From G965230065 sp965230065 (GTDB taxonomy: Bacteria; Bacteroidota; Bacteroidia; Cytophagales; Cyclobacteriaceae), in assembly GCA_965230065.1 (NCBI GenBank), contig OZ245942.1, forward strand, positions 1,426,001 through 1,490,000: a stretch of 64,000 bases of DNA, given 5' to 3'. The notes under the pieces are model-generated. The model ran no database searches. It saw only the letters and a list, made by a program, of their open reading frames with translations, and was not told where the DNA came from. The position numbers and the translations under genes are program-made. Position 1 is the stretch's first letter; every line of letters begins with the position of its first letter. Shown piece by piece: positions 62,713-64,000 of this stretch.

Positions 62713-62801
62713 CTATCCTTATTTTAAAATGAAATCTAAAAAATTATTAATTTTTTACAAATCTCATTCTTCACCTATCCCCGAACCCCCACTTTTTTCA
62801 C

Positions 62802-63959
62802 TCACCCCACCTTCTCCAAAGCCTGCAAAACATCCTCCACCAGTTCCTGCGCATCTTCTATGCCTACCGATATGCGTAAGAGTTCATCGCTGACGCCTGC
62901 TTTCTTCCGTTCCTCGGCGGTGAGTTTTATATGGGAAGTGCGGGCCGGGGCACAAATGAGCGTTTCCACACCGCCCAGGCTCATGGCCGGGAAGATGATT
63001 TTCAGATGGCGCATCAGGGCTTCGGTGGCTTCCCCTCCTTGTACGTTAGGTTCAAAAGATAGCATGCCGCCAAATCCGCTCATTTGTTTTTTGGCAAGTG
63101 TGTGGCCGGGGTGCGTTTCCAGGCCGGGGTAGTTTACCTTTTTTACCATCGGGTGCTGTGCCAGGGCGGTGGCCATCGTCATGGCGTTTTCATTCTGTTG
63201 CTTCACCCGCAAGGCCAGGGTTTTCAGGCTGCGCTCTATCAAAGCCGCTGTGCTGGCATTGATGCTGCCACCAAAATTAATGGCACTTTCCTGTACTTTT
63301 TCTTTGATGGCTTCAGTGGTGATCACAGTACCAAAACAAATATCGCTGTGCCCGCTCAGGTATTTGGTGCCGCTGTGTACTACCACATCTATGCCCAGGC
63401 TGAGCGGGTTTTGGTTGATGGGCGAAGCAAAAGTATTATCAATCACCGAAGTGAGTGCATGGGCTTTGGCGAGCTGGGCAATGCCTGCAATATCTGTAAT
63501 GTTAAGCAACGGATTGGAGGGCGTTTCTATGTAGATAATTTTGGTGTTTTGCTGAATGGCGCTCTCAAAATCCTGTACCGACTGCCCATTTACAAAAGAG
63601 AAAGAAATGCCAAATTTTTCCAGTTCTGAAAGGATAAAGTGATGGGTACCACCATACAAATCTGACTGAAAAATCACGTGATCGCCGCTTTTCAAGAGGG
63701 AAAGCATCACGGTGCTGATGGCCGCCATGCCCGAACTGAAAAGAATACCGGCTTCCCCGTTTTCCAGCGCACAGAGTTTGTCAATCACTACCTGCTGGTT
63801 GTAGGTATTGTAATAGCGGGGGTAAATGTTTTCTTCCGTATCCAGATACCCGTAGGCTGATGAAGAATAAATGGGTGTAACAATGCCCTGTCCAATATCA
63901 TTTCGTTCGCCCCCGGCGTGTACGCAAAGGGTGGTTTTGGCGTGTTGTGCTTTTTTCAT
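62802..63959 (-). CDS. Cys/Met-metabolism PLP enzyme (trans-sulfuration family)
   Basis: A 385-residue enzyme. It begins HAKTTLCVHAGGERND and has the cofactor Tyr/Arg motif YPRYYNTYN near residue 47, GMAAISTVML near 80, Asp in VIDNTFASP near 178, and the Schiff-base Lys in VVHSGTKYLSGHSD near 203. The family includes cystathionine gamma-synthase, beta- and gamma-lyases and methionine gamma-lyase; the sequence does not separate them safely. It is complete, with 41 bp of upstream sequence at the window edge. Confidence 0.93.
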   Translation of the reverse strand: MKKAQHAKTTLCVHAGGERNDIGQGIVTPIYSSSAYGYLDTEENIYPRYYNTYNQQVVIDKLCALENGEAGILFSSGMAAISTVMLSLLKSGDHVIFQSDLYGGTHHFILSELEKFGISFSFVNGQSVQDFESAIQQNTKIIYIETPSNPLLNITDIAGIAQLAKAHALTSVIDNTFASPINQNPLSLGIDVVVHSGTKYLSGHSDICFGTVITTEAIKEKVQESAINFGGSINASTAALIERSLKTLALRVKQQNENAMTMATALAQHPMVKKVNYPGLETHPGHTLAKKQMSGFGGMLSFEPNVQGGEATEALMRHLKIIFPAMSLGGVETLICAPARTSHIKLTAEERKKAGVSDELLRISVGIEDAQELVEDVLQALEKVG

Positions 63960-64000
63960 AATGTTATTTTTTATACTGTTGCCGGTTGCCAGTTATCAAG

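Noticed and set aside
1..64000. CRISPR array, rRNA, prophage or complete insertion sequence
   Set aside because: No regularly spaced direct repeats, rRNA sequence, phage structural genes or complete element with inverted ends were seen; only the transposase fragment at 43779-44135.

Overview
The window reads as chromosomal DNA of a Bacteroidota bacterium, most likely a Cytophagales-type, polysaccharide-degrading, gliding-lineage organism. The evidence is a large exported protein with a type B type IX secretion sorting domain (24599-27892), a DUF4270 lipoprotein, the half-length starch-synthase protein beside panC-panD, an L21 ribosomal protein with a Bacteroidota-style C-terminal tail, many exported glycan enzymes, and promoters of the TAnnTTTG type instead of the usual -10 box. 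Genus cannot be fixed from the sequence alone.

Region by region. 1-12548 is a plus-strand carbohydrate locus: two acetyl-xylan-esterase-like hydrolases (the first enters from outside the window), an exported ADP-ribosylglycohydrolase-family protein, an esterase fused to an SMP-30-like beta-propeller, an alpha-glucuronidase-like glycosidase with a C-terminal carbohydrate-binding domain, a beta-hydroxyacid dehydrogenase, an SSS sodium/solute symporter and a Tat-exported Gfo/Idh/MocA oxidoreductase. Opposite them lies a cytochrome-c-tagged sugar dehydrogenase-like lipoprotein. There is no SusC/SusD pair; uptake seems to rest on the symporter. 14632-24407 holds a GT39-type membrane glycosyltransferase, an AHSA1 protein, a 1381-residue TPR protein coupled to a lipoprotein, a rhodanese lipoprotein, a TerB-like protein and rplU-rpmA. 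24599-38982 is housekeeping: the secreted gliding-type protein, Sua5/YrdC, WbqC, ClpC, aconitase, a DUF697 protein, a dipeptide epimerase with a PLP enzyme, and RsgA. 39005-43652 has a GH36-like alpha-galactosidase and a trio related to saxitoxin-cluster SxtJ, SxtK and SxtI.

43779-48298 is the most disturbed part: a frameshifted transposase remnant beside tRNA-Arg(ACG), an outer-membrane barrel, a DUF4407-Nudix pair, a toxin-antitoxin pair whose PIN toxin has lost its middle, and an ORF with no visible start codon. 48450-58078 returns to housekeeping: a response regulator, a Nudix enzyme, a PlsB-like acyltransferase overlapping gpsA, a DUF952 fusion, DUF4270, the starch-synthase-like protein, panC, panD and a flippase-like membrane protein. 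58084-63959, all minus strand, carries HigBA, an exported sialidase/LamG-like enzyme, a DUF4185 protein, an unknown exported protein and a Cys/Met-metabolism PLP enzyme.

The less ordinary signals are: a four-copy family of short hairpins, each preceded by GGAG and each placed just after a plus-strand gene; the tandem helix-hairpin-helix tail of L21; the SxtJ-K-I-like trio; the gutted PIN toxin; and a strong orphan terminator at 22845-22877 that suggests a small RNA.
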